From contig JACONH010000004.1 of assembly GCA_014323835.1 (NCBI GenBank), forward strand, positions 1 through 64,000: DNA of 64,000 nucleotides. Direction: 5' to 3'. The stretch comes from Alphaproteobacteria bacterium GM202ARS2 (GTDB taxonomy: Bacteria; Pseudomonadota; Alphaproteobacteria; GM7ARS4). The notes under the pieces were generated by a model. It was not told where the DNA came from. It saw only the letters and a program-made list of their open reading frames with translations, and did not search any database. The stretch's first letter is position 1; each line of letters opens with the position of its first letter. Made by a program: the position numbers and the translations under genes. Below are positions 55,315 through 64,000 of this stretch, piece after piece.

Positions 55315-56031
55315 ATGGCTTACGTTGTTACCTTTTTCCGCTCCCTCCTATTCCAGCTCTTTTTGTATACGGTTTTGTATGGCTTGGTCGTCATTGGCAT
55401 GGTCTGGTTTCTGCTGTTTCCTGTGGCTTATGTGCGGGGCTTTTTGAGTCTGTGGACAAAGATGACACTGTTCTCGACGCGAGTCATTTTGGGCTTGAAA
55501 CACGAGGTCTCGGGCTTGGACAATCTGCCTGCTGAAGGGGCTTTGGTCGCTTCCGTGCACCAATCGATGTGGGATGTGATTTTTTTTCCGTCCGTTATCA
55601 AGGATTGTATCTATATTTTGAAGCGAGAGCTGACGTGGATTCCCTTTTATGGTTGGTTCCTCCTTCGTGCGCGGATGATAGCGGTGGGACGTCGCGGCGG
55701 CATTGCTGAGCTTGTTGCTGCGTTCAAGAGTCGTCGCCGTTCTGGTTTGCGTCACTTTGTTATTTTTCCGCAAGGGGCACGGCGTCCTTACGGCGAGCGG
55801 GTGCGTCTGCTGCCCGGCATCGGCGCGCTCTATGAAGCAAGTGACCTGCCTGTCGTCCCGGTGGTACTGGATTCAGGACGTTATTGGCGGCGCAGACGAT
55901 TCCTCATCTATAGCGGAACCATCCGTGTGCACTTCTTGCCACCCATAGAGGCAGGTTTGCCTCGACAGGTCATGATGCGCCGGTTGACAACGGCTCTATC
56001 GCCGCAAGAGACTCCCCCTCAAGCTTCTTGA
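55315..56031 (+). CDS. plsC: 1-acyl-sn-glycerol-3-phosphate acyltransferase
   Basis: 238 residues. An N-terminal membrane segment is followed by the HxxxxD acyltransferase motif VASVHQSMWDVIFF near 78 (His, Asp) and FPQGARRPYGERV near 152. PVVLDSGRYW near 178 is the third conserved block. Makes phosphatidate from lysophosphatidate. Follows ftsX by 47 bases. Confidence 0.93.
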   Translation: MAYVVTFFRSLLFQLFLYTVLYGLVVIGMVWFLLFPVAYVRGFLSLWTKMTLFSTRVILGLKHEVSGLDNLPAEGALVASVHQSMWDVIFFPSVIKDCIYILKRELTWIPFYGWFLLRARMIAVGRRGGIAELVAAFKSRRRSGLRHFVIFPQGARRPYGERVRLLPGIGALYEASDLPVVPVVLDSGRYWRRRRFLIYSGTIRVHFLPPIEAGLPRQVMMRRLTTALSPQETPPQAS

Positions 56032-56070
56032 AGATACCTTAGTGTGCGTGCATCCGCACTCTTGAGCCCA

Positions 56071-56958
56071 TTAGTGGGCGTGAGCAAGGGTGTTTCTGCG
56101 CATTTCTTCTAAGGCTCTGCGTTTGATTTTACGCAAGGCACCCAACTCGATTTGACGCACCCGTTCGCGGCTGATGTTATGCTGTCGAGCAAGATCTTGC
56201 AGCGTCTTGGGTTCTTCCTTGATATGGCGTTCCTCGAGGATGTTTCGTTCCCTTTGAGTCAGGCTCCCCATGGCTTTTTTGAGAATGGCTCTTTGATGAG
56301 TCAGCTCGTTTTGCTCGGTGATTTGCTCTTCGGCGTTGGGCGTATCATCCGGCAAGACATCGACAAACTCGACGGCTTCATTCTCATCGTGGACGAGCGT
56401 ATTAAGAGACATATCGCCTTGCGTGAGACGGCGGTTCATATCGATGACGTCCTCCTGAGAGACCTGCAGCTCTTGCGAGATGAGGGCGACTTGTTTTTCG
56501 CTCAAGTCGCTTTTGTCGAAGATATGGAGTTTGCTTTTGATGCGTTTCAAGCCAAAGAAGAGTCTTTTGCGTGCCGCGGCGGTACCTGCCCGCACCAAAG
56601 ACCAAGAACTCAGCACATATTCGGTGATAGAGGCGCGCACCCACCACATGGCATACGTCGACAGACGAAAGCCCAAATCCGGGTCAAAGCGTTTCACCGC
56701 ACGCATCAAACCAATGTTGCCCTCAGATATCAAATCAGAAATAGGCAAGCCATAGTTACGATACTTCAACGCCACTCGCGCAACAAGACGCAAATGAGCA
56801 ATCACAAGCTTGTGAGCAGCATCAGTGTCACGGGACTCAATCCAGCGGCGAGCAAGACGACACTCCTCCTGCTTCGTCAAAATAGGCACGCGGTTAATAC
56901 GGCGCAAGTAACCGCCCAATCCACCCTCTGAATCAACAATCAATGGAAACGATGTCAT
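56071..56958 (-). CDS. rpoH: RNA polymerase heat-shock sigma factor RpoH (sigma-32)
   Basis: 295 residues from ATG 56958 (a longer frame to 57060 has a hydrophobic leader not expected in a sigma factor). Region 2: HLRLVARVALKYRNYGLPISDLISEGNIGLMRAVKRFDP near 52-92, YAMWWVRASITEYVL near 105. RpoH box RKRLFFGLKRIKS near 130 distinguishes sigma-32 from sigma-70. Region 4: ERNILEERHIKEEP, TLQDLARQHNISRERVRQIE near 250-275. The divergent timA promoter region lies upstream (214 bases). Confidence 0.96.
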   Translation of the reverse strand: MTSFPLIVDSEGGLGGYLRRINRVPILTKQEECRLARRWIESRDTDAAHKLVIAHLRLVARVALKYRNYGLPISDLISEGNIGLMRAVKRFDPDLGFRLSTYAMWWVRASITEYVLSSWSLVRAGTAAARKRLFFGLKRIKSKLHIFDKSDLSEKQVALISQELQVSQEDVIDMNRRLTQGDMSLNTLVHDENEAVEFVDVLPDDTPNAEEQITEQNELTHQRAILKKAMGSLTQRERNILEERHIKEEPKTLQDLARQHNISRERVRQIELGALRKIKRRALEEMRRNTLAHAH

Positions 56959-57172
56959 AGCTCTCGATACCTCTCTCAAACAAAATACCCCACACAACCA
57001 GTATAAGATAGCCAAGTGAACAAACAATGAACATAAACAGAATGTCAGAAGGAAAGACAATCCTTTTCTGAGAATGTTTTTGCTTTCTTTGCTGTCTGTG
57101 TGTAACTATATCCTTAACGTGTGTGCGAGGTTTTATCTGTCGTCTTTTTTTTGGAGTCTTAGGGGTTGCGTT
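56959..57172. promoter_or_regulatory. Divergent control region of rpoH and timA
   Basis: 214 bases between rpoH and timA start codons. No gene is seen. It is AT-rich and must hold both promoters; the rpoH side has GAGAGAGG near the start, and the timA side ends in AGGGG 9 bases before the ATG. No clear box pair could be chosen. Confidence 0.5.
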
Positions 57173-57874
57173 ATGTTTCAAGATTTTGATTTAGTTTTGT
57201 TGGCTTTGGTTGCTGGCTTTTTGATTTTGCGTCTGCGGGCGGTTCTGGGTGAACGGCATGGAGCGGACAGTCCGCCTTCTTCTGGCGTTTATGACAAGGC
57301 TGGCGAGTCGTCATCGGGAGTCGTCATTGACGTTGAGGCACGTGAGGCTGAACCGGAGGCACCTGCTCCTGTCAAGGAGGAGTCGGCTGAAGAGAAGGCG
57401 TGGCAGAAGCAGTTTGCTTCTATGGCAGCTTTGAAGGCACACATGGAGACGTTTACCATGGAGGCTTTCTTGCAGGGGGTGCAGAAGGTCTTTTATCGAG
57501 TCCATGAAGCCTATATCAAGGGCGATGTCGAGTCGGTGCGTTTTTTGCTCGAAAAGGACGTCTACGAGCGTTTTCGTGCTGCCATCGCAGCCCGCAAGGA
57601 GAATAGCCATCGCCAAGAGTCATCTTTGGTCGGCATCGACTCCTGTGAGCCCATCGATGTTTATGTAGACAAGAAAAGTGCCGAGATCACCGTCAAGATT
57701 GTGTCCGGTCAGGTCAACGCGCTTTATGACAAGGAGGGCACATGCGTGCAGGGCGATGCCGAGAAGATTGTGTCGTTGACGGACATTTGGGTTTTTTCTC
57801 GTTCTTTTTCGGCAAGAGATAAGATTTGGTATTTGCGTCAGACTCGCAACGACAAGCCTTCTCATGATGACTGA
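57173..57874 (+). CDS. Tim44/TimA family putative adaptor protein
   Basis: 233 residues from ATG 57173 (AGGGG upstream). A short N-terminal hydrophobic segment (FDLVLLALVAGFLILRLRAVLG) precedes an acidic linker. The Tim44-like domain follows (about 105-230): AFLQGVQKVFYRVHEAYIKGDVESVRFLLEKDVYERFRAAI and VSLTDIWVFSRSFSARDKIWYLRQT, matching the TimA signature. These alphaproteobacterial proteins are the relatives of the mitochondrial import motor adaptor. Followed by mltA with an 11-base overlap. Confidence 0.92.
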   Translation: MFQDFDLVLLALVAGFLILRLRAVLGERHGADSPPSSGVYDKAGESSSGVVIDVEAREAEPEAPAPVKEESAEEKAWQKQFASMAALKAHMETFTMEAFLQGVQKVFYRVHEAYIKGDVESVRFLLEKDVYERFRAAIAARKENSHRQESSLVGIDSCEPIDVYVDKKSAEITVKIVSGQVNALYDKEGTCVQGDAEKIVSLTDIWVFSRSFSARDKIWYLRQTRNDKPSHDD

Positions 57875-59177
57875 TTGGCGTGGCGTGCGTCATTATGTGC
57901 GCACCCGGTCTTTTTGGCGTTGGTGTTATGGGGGCAGCGCGGTTGCTGTCGCTGTTTTATTGGGGTGGGGTTTGGCACAGCGGCATGTCGCTGAACTCGA
58001 GCCGACAACGCAGACACAGCGTTCATGGCATCTGCAAGCCACAACGTTCGATGCTTTGGGCGCGCCATGGCATAGCTATCAAGAGTGGCAGGGGGCATGG
58101 CGGGCTTTTCTTGCCAGTTGTTCTGTTCGACAACGTTGGCGTCTGGTGACTCAGCCTGAGACGTATGACTTTTTGCCTGTTGCGGCGCGCACACCATCGC
58201 TCTGGCAACGCTTGTGTCGGCAGGCAGAGCAGGACGTTGACCCGCAGGACAGTCAAGCCATACGCGCATGGCTGGAAACGTATTTGCTCCCCTATCGTTT
58301 CGTTAAGGAGGGCAACAAAGACGAGGGGAACGAGGGGCTACGTGGGTTGTTTACGGGCTATTTTCGTCCCATTTTGTTGGGCTCGGCGCGGCGCACCGAG
58401 CAGTTCCCTGAGCCCATTTATGGTGTGCCTTCTGATCTTGTCGTCATTGATAGCGAATCGTTTGTCGCATGCGAGGCTTGCCCGCCTTCTTTGGTTGGAC
58501 AACTGCGCGGCAGACGGGTGGTGCCGTATCCTTCAAGAGGCGACATTATGGCTGGGGCTATCGATGGCGTTGCTCCCGTGTTGGCGTGGGCACAAGACGA
58601 TATCGATGTCTTCGTCTTGTCGGTGCAGGGGAGCGGTAAAGTCCGCCTAACAGATGGCACAACGTTGGTGCTACGCTATGCCGCTCGTAATGGCCATACG
58701 TACAAAAGCTTGGGACGTATCTTAAAGCAGCGAGGCTTATTATGGCATGAAGAGCCCATCACGTGGCCCAAGCTGCGACAGTGGCTCGAGGACAATCCGA
58801 CAAAACGCCGTAGTGTGCTGGCGGACAATCCGCTCTACATCTTTTTCGAGGAAGCACCCGACGACATCGGTGCTGTTGGTTCGCTGGGCGTGCCTTTGGT
58901 GGACGGCCATGCTTTGGCGGTCGATACCCGCTTTATTCCTCTTGGCTTACCTTTGTGGGTGACCACAACACATCCCCTGTCTACGCAGACGTGGTCACAG
59001 CTGATGATGGCACAGGATACAGGAAGTGCCGTCAAAGGAGTCGTGCGCGGCGATATCTTCTGGGGCGAAGGCGCACAGGCAGAAATCTCGGCAGGCTTGA
59101 TGAATTATCAAGGCGACTATGTTATACTGCTCCCGAACCCGTCCGCACCGTCGGTCACGTCAACGATGAAAAAATAA
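57864..59177 (+). CDS. mltA: Membrane-bound lytic transglycosylase A
   Basis: Peptidoglycan lytic transglycosylase, 437 residues (two ATG at 57864/57867). An N-terminal membrane segment (WCYGGSAVAVAVLLGWGLA) precedes the MltA domain: GLFTGYFRPILLGSARRTE near 156 and the 3D domain DNPLYIFFEEAP near 317, LVDGHALAVDTRFIPLGLPLW near 345, MAQDTGSAVKGVVRGDIFWGEG near 385. The three conserved Asp of the 3D fold are all present. Confidence 0.94.
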   Translation: MMTDWRGVRHYVRTRSFWRWCYGGSAVAVAVLLGWGLAQRHVAELEPTTQTQRSWHLQATTFDALGAPWHSYQEWQGAWRAFLASCSVRQRWRLVTQPETYDFLPVAARTPSLWQRLCRQAEQDVDPQDSQAIRAWLETYLLPYRFVKEGNKDEGNEGLRGLFTGYFRPILLGSARRTEQFPEPIYGVPSDLVVIDSESFVACEACPPSLVGQLRGRRVVPYPSRGDIMAGAIDGVAPVLAWAQDDIDVFVLSVQGSGKVRLTDGTTLVLRYAARNGHTYKSLGRILKQRGLLWHEEPITWPKLRQWLEDNPTKRRSVLADNPLYIFFEEAPDDIGAVGSLGVPLVDGHALAVDTRFIPLGLPLWVTTTHPLSTQTWSQLMMAQDTGSAVKGVVRGDIFWGEGAQAEISAGLMNYQGDYVILLPNPSAPSVTSTMKK

Positions 59178-59191
59178 CCGCCATAACCGCC

Positions 59192-59812
59192 ATGACCGAT
59201 AAGACACAAAGGGATACATCGAAGGCTTTGTCGCAGGAAGACGAGGCTCTGTGGCAACAAGAAGTCGAAGGCATAACGCCTATAAAAGGCAAACGTATGA
59301 GCAAAAGGCACGTTGCTCCACCCATTCACGTTCTGTCTACTCGAGACGACTCCTTTCATAAAACCTACAGACCCCACGAGCGAAGAGTAGACGATAACGT
59401 GTCCGATGAGCGCGGGCTGGCACCGTTAGCGGTCAATAAACAGGGGAGCAGTGGTGTGTCGCGCCATGAACAGCGCAACTTACGTAAGGGGCAGGTTGTT
59501 ATCGATGGACGCTTGGACTTGCACAAGCTGAACCGCGAGCAAGCAAGACTACGGGTGCATGCTTTTGTGCGAAAGGGGTATGCGACAGGTGCTCGAATTC
59601 TCCATGTTATTACGGGGACGGGCAAGGGGCGGGATAACAACAGTGGCGTGCTCAGAGCATCACTGGTGGATTGGCTCAACGAGGAGTCCATCAGACCCAT
59701 GGTTGTGCTGGTTTCATCTGCTGCTGGTCACCATGGCGGCGAGGGTGCCTTCTACGTGCGTCTGAAGAGAAATCGCCAGCTCGACCGAGCTCACAAGAAC
59801 GAGCAACGTTGA
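59192..59812 (+). CDS. Smr-domain protein
   Basis: 206 residues from ATG 59192, 14 bases after the mltA stop. A basic, low-complexity N-terminus is followed by the Smr domain (about 115-200): IDGRLDLHKLNREQARLRV, ITGTGKGR and the C-terminal HGGEGAFYVRLKR. Smr domains of this stand-alone type nick branched DNA or cleave RNA. The LDLHG motif reads LDLHK here. The mltA-smr pair is conserved in alphaproteobacteria. Confidence 0.9.
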   Translation: MTDKTQRDTSKALSQEDEALWQQEVEGITPIKGKRMSKRHVAPPIHVLSTRDDSFHKTYRPHERRVDDNVSDERGLAPLAVNKQGSSGVSRHEQRNLRKGQVVIDGRLDLHKLNREQARLRVHAFVRKGYATGARILHVITGTGKGRDNNSGVLRASLVDWLNEESIRPMVVLVSSAAGHHGGEGAFYVRLKRNRQLDRAHKNEQR

Positions 59813-60633
59813 TGGCTGAACCTAGTTTTTTTGTCTGGCCCAACTGGGATCCGGTTGCGTTGTCCATAGGGCCCTTGATGGTGCGTTGGTATGGCTTGGC
59901 TTATCTGGCGGGATTTTTGCTCGGGTGGCTCTATGCTGTCCATCTGGTGAAGCGGTATGCTTTATCGATTACCCGTGCGTCTATCGATGATGTTTTTCTT
60001 TTGTGGATTGTGCTTGGAGTCATTATTGGCGGCAGACTCGGCTATGTCATTTTTTATAACTTGCCCTATTATTTGGATGATGTGCGGCGAATTCTCTATA
60101 TTTGGCAGGGCGGTATGGCTTTTCACGGCGGTATGATCGGCGCCGTTGTGGCGGCGTGGCTCTTTTGTCGCAAGTATCGCCTCAGCTTTTTGACGATGCT
60201 TGACATTCTCGCAATGGTTGCACCGATAGGTCTCTTTTTTGGCAGACTGGCGAACTTTGTCAATGGCGAGCTCTACGGCAGAGTATCCGATGTGGCGTGG
60301 GCAGTCATTTTTCCGCATGCGGGGATTGTGCCGAGGCATCCCAGTCAGCTCTATGAGGCGGTGGGCGAGGGCATCGTCTTGTGGCTGTTTCTTTGGTCTC
60401 TTACTTTTGTGGGCGACCGCAAGCAAGGCGGACTTTTACAGCGACCGGGCATGATCGCTTCAGCCTTTCTTATGGGTTACGGCGTGGTGCGTTTTCTTGT
60501 CGAATTTGTCCGTGAACCCGATGCTCATCTCGGTTTATTCTTAGGATGGGTAACCATGGGGCAACTGCTCAGTGCGGCTATGATTATCGCAGGGGGTCTG
60601 GCGATGGCGATGCGCTCTCGTCCGCAGGGGTGA
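59812..60633 (+). CDS. lgt: Prolipoprotein diacylglyceryl transferase
   Basis: Adds diacylglycerol to the lipobox Cys. 273 residues, start overlapping the Smr stop (TGATG). IGPLMVRWYGLAYLAGFLLGW opens the fold. The essential residues are visible: GGRLGYVIFYNLPYY near 65, WQGGMAFHGGMIGA (conserved His-Gly-Gly) near 99, GRLANFVNGELYGR near 140 and RHPSQLYEA near 175. About seven membrane segments. Confidence 0.96.
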   Translation: MAEPSFFVWPNWDPVALSIGPLMVRWYGLAYLAGFLLGWLYAVHLVKRYALSITRASIDDVFLLWIVLGVIIGGRLGYVIFYNLPYYLDDVRRILYIWQGGMAFHGGMIGAVVAAWLFCRKYRLSFLTMLDILAMVAPIGLFFGRLANFVNGELYGRVSDVAWAVIFPHAGIVPRHPSQLYEAVGEGIVLWLFLWSLTFVGDRKQGGLLQRPGMIASAFLMGYGVVRFLVEFVREPDAHLGLFLGWVTMGQLLSAAMIIAGGLAMAMRSRPQG

Positions 60634-61655
60634 TGGCAAACGCCAACATAGGGCAACTGACTGTGGAAGCCTACATGCGCGCGTGCTTATCGGCACACCC
60701 GCGCAGCTATTATCGCCGCAAAGATACGGGCTTAGGGCGAGATTTCACCACCGCACCAGAAATCAGTCAAATGTTCGGTGAGCTCTTGGCGGTATGGTTC
60801 ATCGATGCCTATCAACAGATGGGACAACAAGCCGAGTCCGTGCGGGCATTCATCGAATTGGGAGTCGGACGAGGCTCAATGGCAAAAGACATGGCGCGCG
60901 TCTTTGCCAAACACCCCACCTTCAATCAAGCCATGACCTATCACAGCGTTGACATTAACGACCATGTCGATACGGGGGGCAAACACCACCGACAAGCGAG
61001 CACGTTGCCCCGATGTGGTTGGTTCGTTGTCGCCAACGAATTCTTCGATAGTCTACCGACGCGCCAGTTTATCTATCATCGAGGCGCGTGGCGCGAACGC
61101 ATGGTGATAGCCAACGACAAAGGCTTATCCTTTGCTCTCGGAACAGAGGTAGCAACCCTGCCGTCCGGTCTCGATGAGGATGATGTTCAAGAAGCAAGAG
61201 AACAGATGTGTCTTGAGTATACACCTGAACTCGATGTTTGGGGGGCGTTGCTGGCAAAGCAGCTGTGTCGTTATGGCGGACGCGCCTTGATTATCGACTA
61301 TGGTTATCAGGCACCGTCCTCAGGCGATAGCTTGCGTGCTATCCGCCGGGGCCAGTTTTGTCATCCTTTGACTCATGTTGGCGATGCCGACTTGTCGGTG
61401 GCGGTCAATTTCGCCCAGCTGGCTGCTTGCGCGCGCCGCCATGGTTGCTACGTCTTCCAGCAAGAGCAAGGTGCTTTTTTGCGTCAGCTGGGAATCGAGG
61501 CGCGGGCACAACGCCTGATAAAAGACAACCCACACAAGCAAGCCGCCATAGACATGGCATGCTACCGTCTCACCTCAACAGCACAGATGGGGAGCATGTT
61601 CAAAGTCATGTGCCTATCGCCAGATAAAACCATACCAACAGGCTTTGCCAAGTAA
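60633..61655 (+). CDS. Class I SAM methyltransferase, NDUFAF7/MidA family
   Basis: 340 residues, start overlapping lgt stop (TGATG). The family pattern is GLGRDFTTAPEISQMFGELLAVWF near 32, a SAM fold FIELGVGRGSMAKDM near 77, VVANEFFDSLPTRQF near 130 and ALIIDYGYQ near 220. MidA/NDUFAF7 methylates an arginine in a complex I subunit. The DUF185-type PPV-less short version here lacks a strong acidic extension. lgt-midA-pgeF order is typical for alphaproteobacteria. Confidence 0.9.
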   Translation: MANANIGQLTVEAYMRACLSAHPRSYYRRKDTGLGRDFTTAPEISQMFGELLAVWFIDAYQQMGQQAESVRAFIELGVGRGSMAKDMARVFAKHPTFNQAMTYHSVDINDHVDTGGKHHRQASTLPRCGWFVVANEFFDSLPTRQFIYHRGAWRERMVIANDKGLSFALGTEVATLPSGLDEDDVQEAREQMCLEYTPELDVWGALLAKQLCRYGGRALIIDYGYQAPSSGDSLRAIRRGQFCHPLTHVGDADLSVAVNFAQLAACARRHGCYVFQQEQGAFLRQLGIEARAQRLIKDNPHKQAAIDMACYRLTSTAQMGSMFKVMCLSPDKTIPTGFAK

Positions 61656-61660
61656 CAGCT

Positions 61661-62458
61661 GTGTCTAACTCGTGTTTCCTAACCAGTTCGTTGTTGGCGT
61701 CGGTTGGCGTGCGCCATGGTTTTTTTATGCGCGATGGTGGACAAGGGGGTATGAGTAGCGGCGCGTATGCCACATTAAATATGAGCTATGCTTCAGGGGA
61801 CGACAAAGCCCATGTTACTGAAAATAGACAGCGGGCTTTGCAGGCTCTTGGGCTGGCGGGTGTGGCGTTGCTCGTCCCGAAACAGGTGCATAGCAATAAA
61901 GTCGTGGTTGTCGGCAGAGAGGGCGTTGCGCCGCAAGCCGATGAAGGTGCCGATGGGCTAATCAGCGCCAGAGGTAACTGGGCGTTGGGCATCCTCAGTG
62001 CTGATTGTGCACCGTTGCTTTGTGCCGATACAGACAACAACGTCTTCGGTGCCTTCCACGTAGGCTGGCGCGGCGTAAGAGACGGAATCGTCCAAAGAGG
62101 AATCGACACCATGTGTGCATGTGGCGCGCACCTCGACACCCTGCGAGCAGCCATAGGGCCCTGCATACAAAAAGAGTCCTATCAGGTCGGCGATGATATG
62201 CGGCGCGCCTTCACGGATACACACGTGGATACACACGGGGGGGCACAAGATTATTTTATTGTCGCAAACGACCAATGGACATTCGACTTACCCGGTTTCA
62301 TCGAAGCGTGCTTAAGGCGATGCGGCGTGAGCTACGTAGAACGTTTGCCTCAGGATACCTACCGCGAGGACAAACGTTTCTTCAGCTATCGCCGCGCCTG
62401 CAAGCAAGGCACAGACATGTATGGTAGACAATTATCGGTCATGGCTTGCGTGTTGTAA
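61661..62458 (+). CDS. pgeF: Purine nucleoside phosphorylase-like (YfiH/PgeF, laccase fold)
   Basis: 265 residues from GTG 61661. GVRHGFFMRDGG near residue 17, VPKQVHSNKV near 72, LSADCAPLLCADTD near 109, FHVGWRGVRDGIV near 125, AIGPCIQKESYQVGD near 155 and the end segment DTYREDKRFFSYRRACKQGTDMYGRQLSV are the copper/zinc binding pattern of the family (formerly polyphenol oxidase). Recent work ties the family to peptidoglycan editing and nucleoside phosphorylase activity. Six bases after midA. Confidence 0.93.
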   Translation: MSNSCFLTSSLLASVGVRHGFFMRDGGQGGMSSGAYATLNMSYASGDDKAHVTENRQRALQALGLAGVALLVPKQVHSNKVVVVGREGVAPQADEGADGLISARGNWALGILSADCAPLLCADTDNNVFGAFHVGWRGVRDGIVQRGIDTMCACGAHLDTLRAAIGPCIQKESYQVGDDMRRAFTDTHVDTHGGAQDYFIVANDQWTFDLPGFIEACLRRCGVSYVERLPQDTYREDKRFFSYRRACKQGTDMYGRQLSVMACVL

Positions 62459-62514
62459 GTATCACTGTTATGGGATAGGGGAGGGTGCGTAGCAGATTTC
62501 ACCATCGTGACGTT

Positions 62515-63465
62515 ATGACGGCAGACATCAAAGTATTTTGTGGCAACAGCAATCGCCCTCTTGCTCAGGCGATATGTAAGAGCATGAGAGTCGAGTTGGG
62601 CATGGCATCGGTGCGGCGCTTTCCCGATATGGAGGTCAGCGTCGAGATTAACGAGAATGTGCGGGGCACCGATGCTTTTTTTATTCAATCGCTGTCTTTT
62701 CCTGCCAATGATCACATTATGGAGCTTTTGGTTGCTTTGGATGCGTTGCGGCGCGGGTCGGCTCAACGGGTGACCGCAGTGATACCGTATTACGGTTACG
62801 CCAGACAGGACAGAAAGTCGGGGCCCCGCACGCCTATTTCGGCTAAGTTATTGGCGAATTTGGTGACGGCGGCGGGGGCATCTCGCTGTTTGATGTTGGA
62901 CTTGCATGCGGGGCAGATTCAGGGCTTTTTTGATATTCCGGTGGACAACCTGTATGCTGCTCCTGTGTTTGTTAAGGACATTGAAAAGAACTATCTTGCT
63001 GGCGGTGATGTGATGATTGTGTCGCCTGATGTTGGCGGTGTTGTGCGGGCGCGCTCGTTGGCTAAGCGCCTGAACATTCATGAGTTGGCAATTATCGATA
63101 AGAGACGAGAACGAGCAGGACAATCAGAGGTTATGAATGTTATTGGTGATTGTTCGGGCAAGCGGTGCTTGATTATCGATGATATTATTGATTCGGCAGG
63201 GACGCTGTGTAATGCTGCCCAGGCTCTTATGGAGCGCGGGGCACGCTCGGTCATGGCTTATGCCAGTCACGGCATTTTTTCTGGCGGGGCGATGGCACGG
63301 ATTATGGCGGCTCCTCTCGAGCATGTTATTGTCAGCGATAGTATCGAACTGACGGATGAGGCGAAAACCGTCAAAACCATACGCCAGATTTCAATTGCCC
63401 CCTTGCTTGGCGAGGCTATTCGGCGTATTCATAATGAGGAATCCGTATCCAGCTTGTTTAACTAG
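62515..63465 (+). CDS. prs: Ribose-phosphate pyrophosphokinase
   Basis: Makes PRPP from ribose 5-phosphate and ATP. 316 residues from ATG 62515: [37 protein letters not shown] near 36-56, [21 protein letters not shown] near 95-115 and the PRPP loop [18 protein letters not shown] near 218. A GTG at 62485 with an AGGGG run close by would add ten residues not seen in the family, so the ATG is preferred. The region before is the pgeF stop plus 56 bases. Confidence 0.97.
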   Translation: MTADIKVFCGNSNRPLAQAICKSMRVELGMASVRRFPDMEVSVEINENVRGTDAFFIQSLSFPANDHIMELLVALDALRRGSAQRVTAVIPYYGYARQDRKSGPRTPISAKLLANLVTAAGASRCLMLDLHAGQIQGFFDIPVDNLYAAPVFVKDIEKNYLAGGDVMIVSPDVGGVVRARSLAKRLNIHELAIIDKRRERAGQSEVMNVIGDCSGKRCLIIDDIIDSAGTLCNAAQALMERGARSVMAYASHGIFSGGAMARIMAAPLEHVIVSDSIELTDEAKTVKTIRQISIAPLLGEAIRRIHNEESVSSLFN

Positions 63466-63482
63466 GAGGAGACACAAAGACC

Positions 63483-64000
63483 ATGAGCACAAGCACACAA
63501 CTCAAGGCACGCAAACGAGAAAATCTCGGCAAAGGCGGCGCGCGTGCCGCACGCAGAGAAGGATTCGTGCCCGCCATCATCTACGGCGGTAAAGATAAAC
63601 CTATGGCAGTCTCGGTGGACGCACACCAATTAGCACTGTTGTTGCGGTATGAGGGCTTTATGAATCATCCGGTTGTTCTCGATATTGACGGCAAAGACCA
63701 TCGAGTGCTCCCCAAAGACGTCCAATATGACGTTGTGCGGGACTTTCCTTTGCATGTGGACTTTTTGAGCGTCACCGAGAAAAGCCGTGTCACAGTCGCC
63801 GTGCCGTTGCACTTCCGTGATGAAGACAAATCACCGGGCTTAAAGAGCGGCGGAGTCTTGAACGTGATACACCACGATATCGAGGTTACGTGTGCGGTCG
63901 CTAACATTCCAGAATTTTTTGAGATAAGCCTCGAAGGCAAAGAAATCGGTGATGGTATTCATCTGGCAGATTTGTCTTTGCCGCAGGATGTTGAGGCAAC
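63483..64000 (+). CDS. rplY: 50S ribosomal protein L25/CTC (partial, cut by window end)
   Basis: 173 codons are present before the sequence ends, so the gene is open at its 3' end. The start has AGGAGGAG about 10 bases upstream. The N-terminus STQLKARKRENLGKGGARAA, RREGFVPAIIYGG is the L25 5S-RNA-binding domain; the remaining part (DIDGKDHRVLPKDVQYDVVRD and HFRDEDKSPGLKSGGVLN) is the CTC-type extension, so the protein is the longer form. Follows prs by 17 bases. Confidence 0.95.
   Translation, partial: MSTSTQLKARKRENLGKGGARAARREGFVPAIIYGGKDKPMAVSVDAHQLALLLRYEGFMNHPVVLDIDGKDHRVLPKDVQYDVVRDFPLHVDFLSVTEKSRVTVAVPLHFRDEDKSPGLKSGGVLNVIHHDIEVTCAVANIPEFFEISLEGKEIGDGIHLADLSLPQDVEA

Noticed and set aside
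56066-56079. Short hairpin GCCCA-TTAG-TGGGC after plsC
   Set aside because: Only five base pairs and it overlaps the rpoH stop codon; too weak to call as terminator.
62485-62515. GTG start for prs ten codons upstream
   Set aside because: The extra residues do not match the family N-terminus, although a G-rich site is near; ATG 62515 retained.

Overview
The window is one stretch of an alphaproteobacterial chromosome. The evidence is gene content and order, since no rRNA gene is present. It includes the aerobic cobaltochelatase genes cobS/cobT behind a J-domain gene, an MJ0042 zinc-finger gene divergent from ftsE-ftsX-plsC, and an rpoH with the sigma-32 RpoH box. It also has a Tim44-domain gene followed by mltA and an Smr gene, NDUFAF5- and NDUFAF7-like methyltransferases, proton-translocating transhydrogenase in the three-gene form (pntAA-pntAB-pntB), ubiG, and a DUF4399 protein. 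Genes are tightly packed, with many ATGA and TGATG overlaps. I cannot name the genus.

Layout. Positions 1-8870 are accessory: an unknown Pro-rich protein, a DUF2380-like periplasmic protein, two solitary DNA methyltransferases, an AIPR-like protein with a coupled mini-gene in front, a SnoaL-like protein, and two paralogous TPR/membrane modules. This block abuts the 3' end of tRNA-Ser(TGA), a typical integration point. Positions 9092-14936 are core: gyrB, a short class A penicillin-binding protein, a Sco-type copper chaperone and cobA. Positions 14951-21226 are again accessory: a secreted ankyrin protein, then an AT-rich operon behind a perfect 60-bp tandem duplication. That operon encodes a membrane-anchored GrpE-like protein, a lid-less Hsp70, a membrane-anchored TerB protein, an M48 metallopeptidase with a TerB-like tail, and a small protein. 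Two parS-type palindromes (one a perfect consensus match) and two tandem 49-residue holin-like genes follow.

Positions 21228-40880 are mainly housekeeping: cobalt chelation (cobT, cobS, J-protein), PLP synthesis (pdxH), phospholipid/fatty acid initiation (rpmF-plsX-fabH), aspartokinase, ubiG, a nitrilase-family amidase, glutaredoxin, comF, a penicillin acylase-type lipoprotein, an aldehyde dehydrogenase, tRNA-Gln(TTG), trxB, panE and purN-purM. After a 64-bp tandem duplication touching the purM start codon come a third solitary DNA methyltransferase, a DUF2066 protein, a CDP-alcohol phosphatidyltransferase, an 18-bp minisatellite shared by two convergent stop codons, an aldo/keto reductase and a Bax-inhibitor-1 protein.

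Positions 47060-64000 hold an unusual phosphoethanolamine-transferase-like protein with a menorin-like C-terminal domain, next to dgkA (which would recycle the diacylglycerol such transferases release), then pntAA-pntAB-pntB. They continue with the divergent ftsE-ftsX-plsC cluster, rpoH, and a long forward operon-like run: timA-mltA-smr-lgt-midA-pgeF-prs-rplY (rplY cut by the window end).

The strongest candidate for an undescribed system is the Hsp70/GrpE/TerB/M48 operon at 15587-20685. It looks like a dedicated, partly membrane-tethered chaperone-protease stress or defence module. Second-tier candidates are the AIPR mini-gene pair at 3184-4517, the parS/holin-like region at 20686-21226, and the phosphoethanolamine transferase-menorin fusion at 47060-49585.
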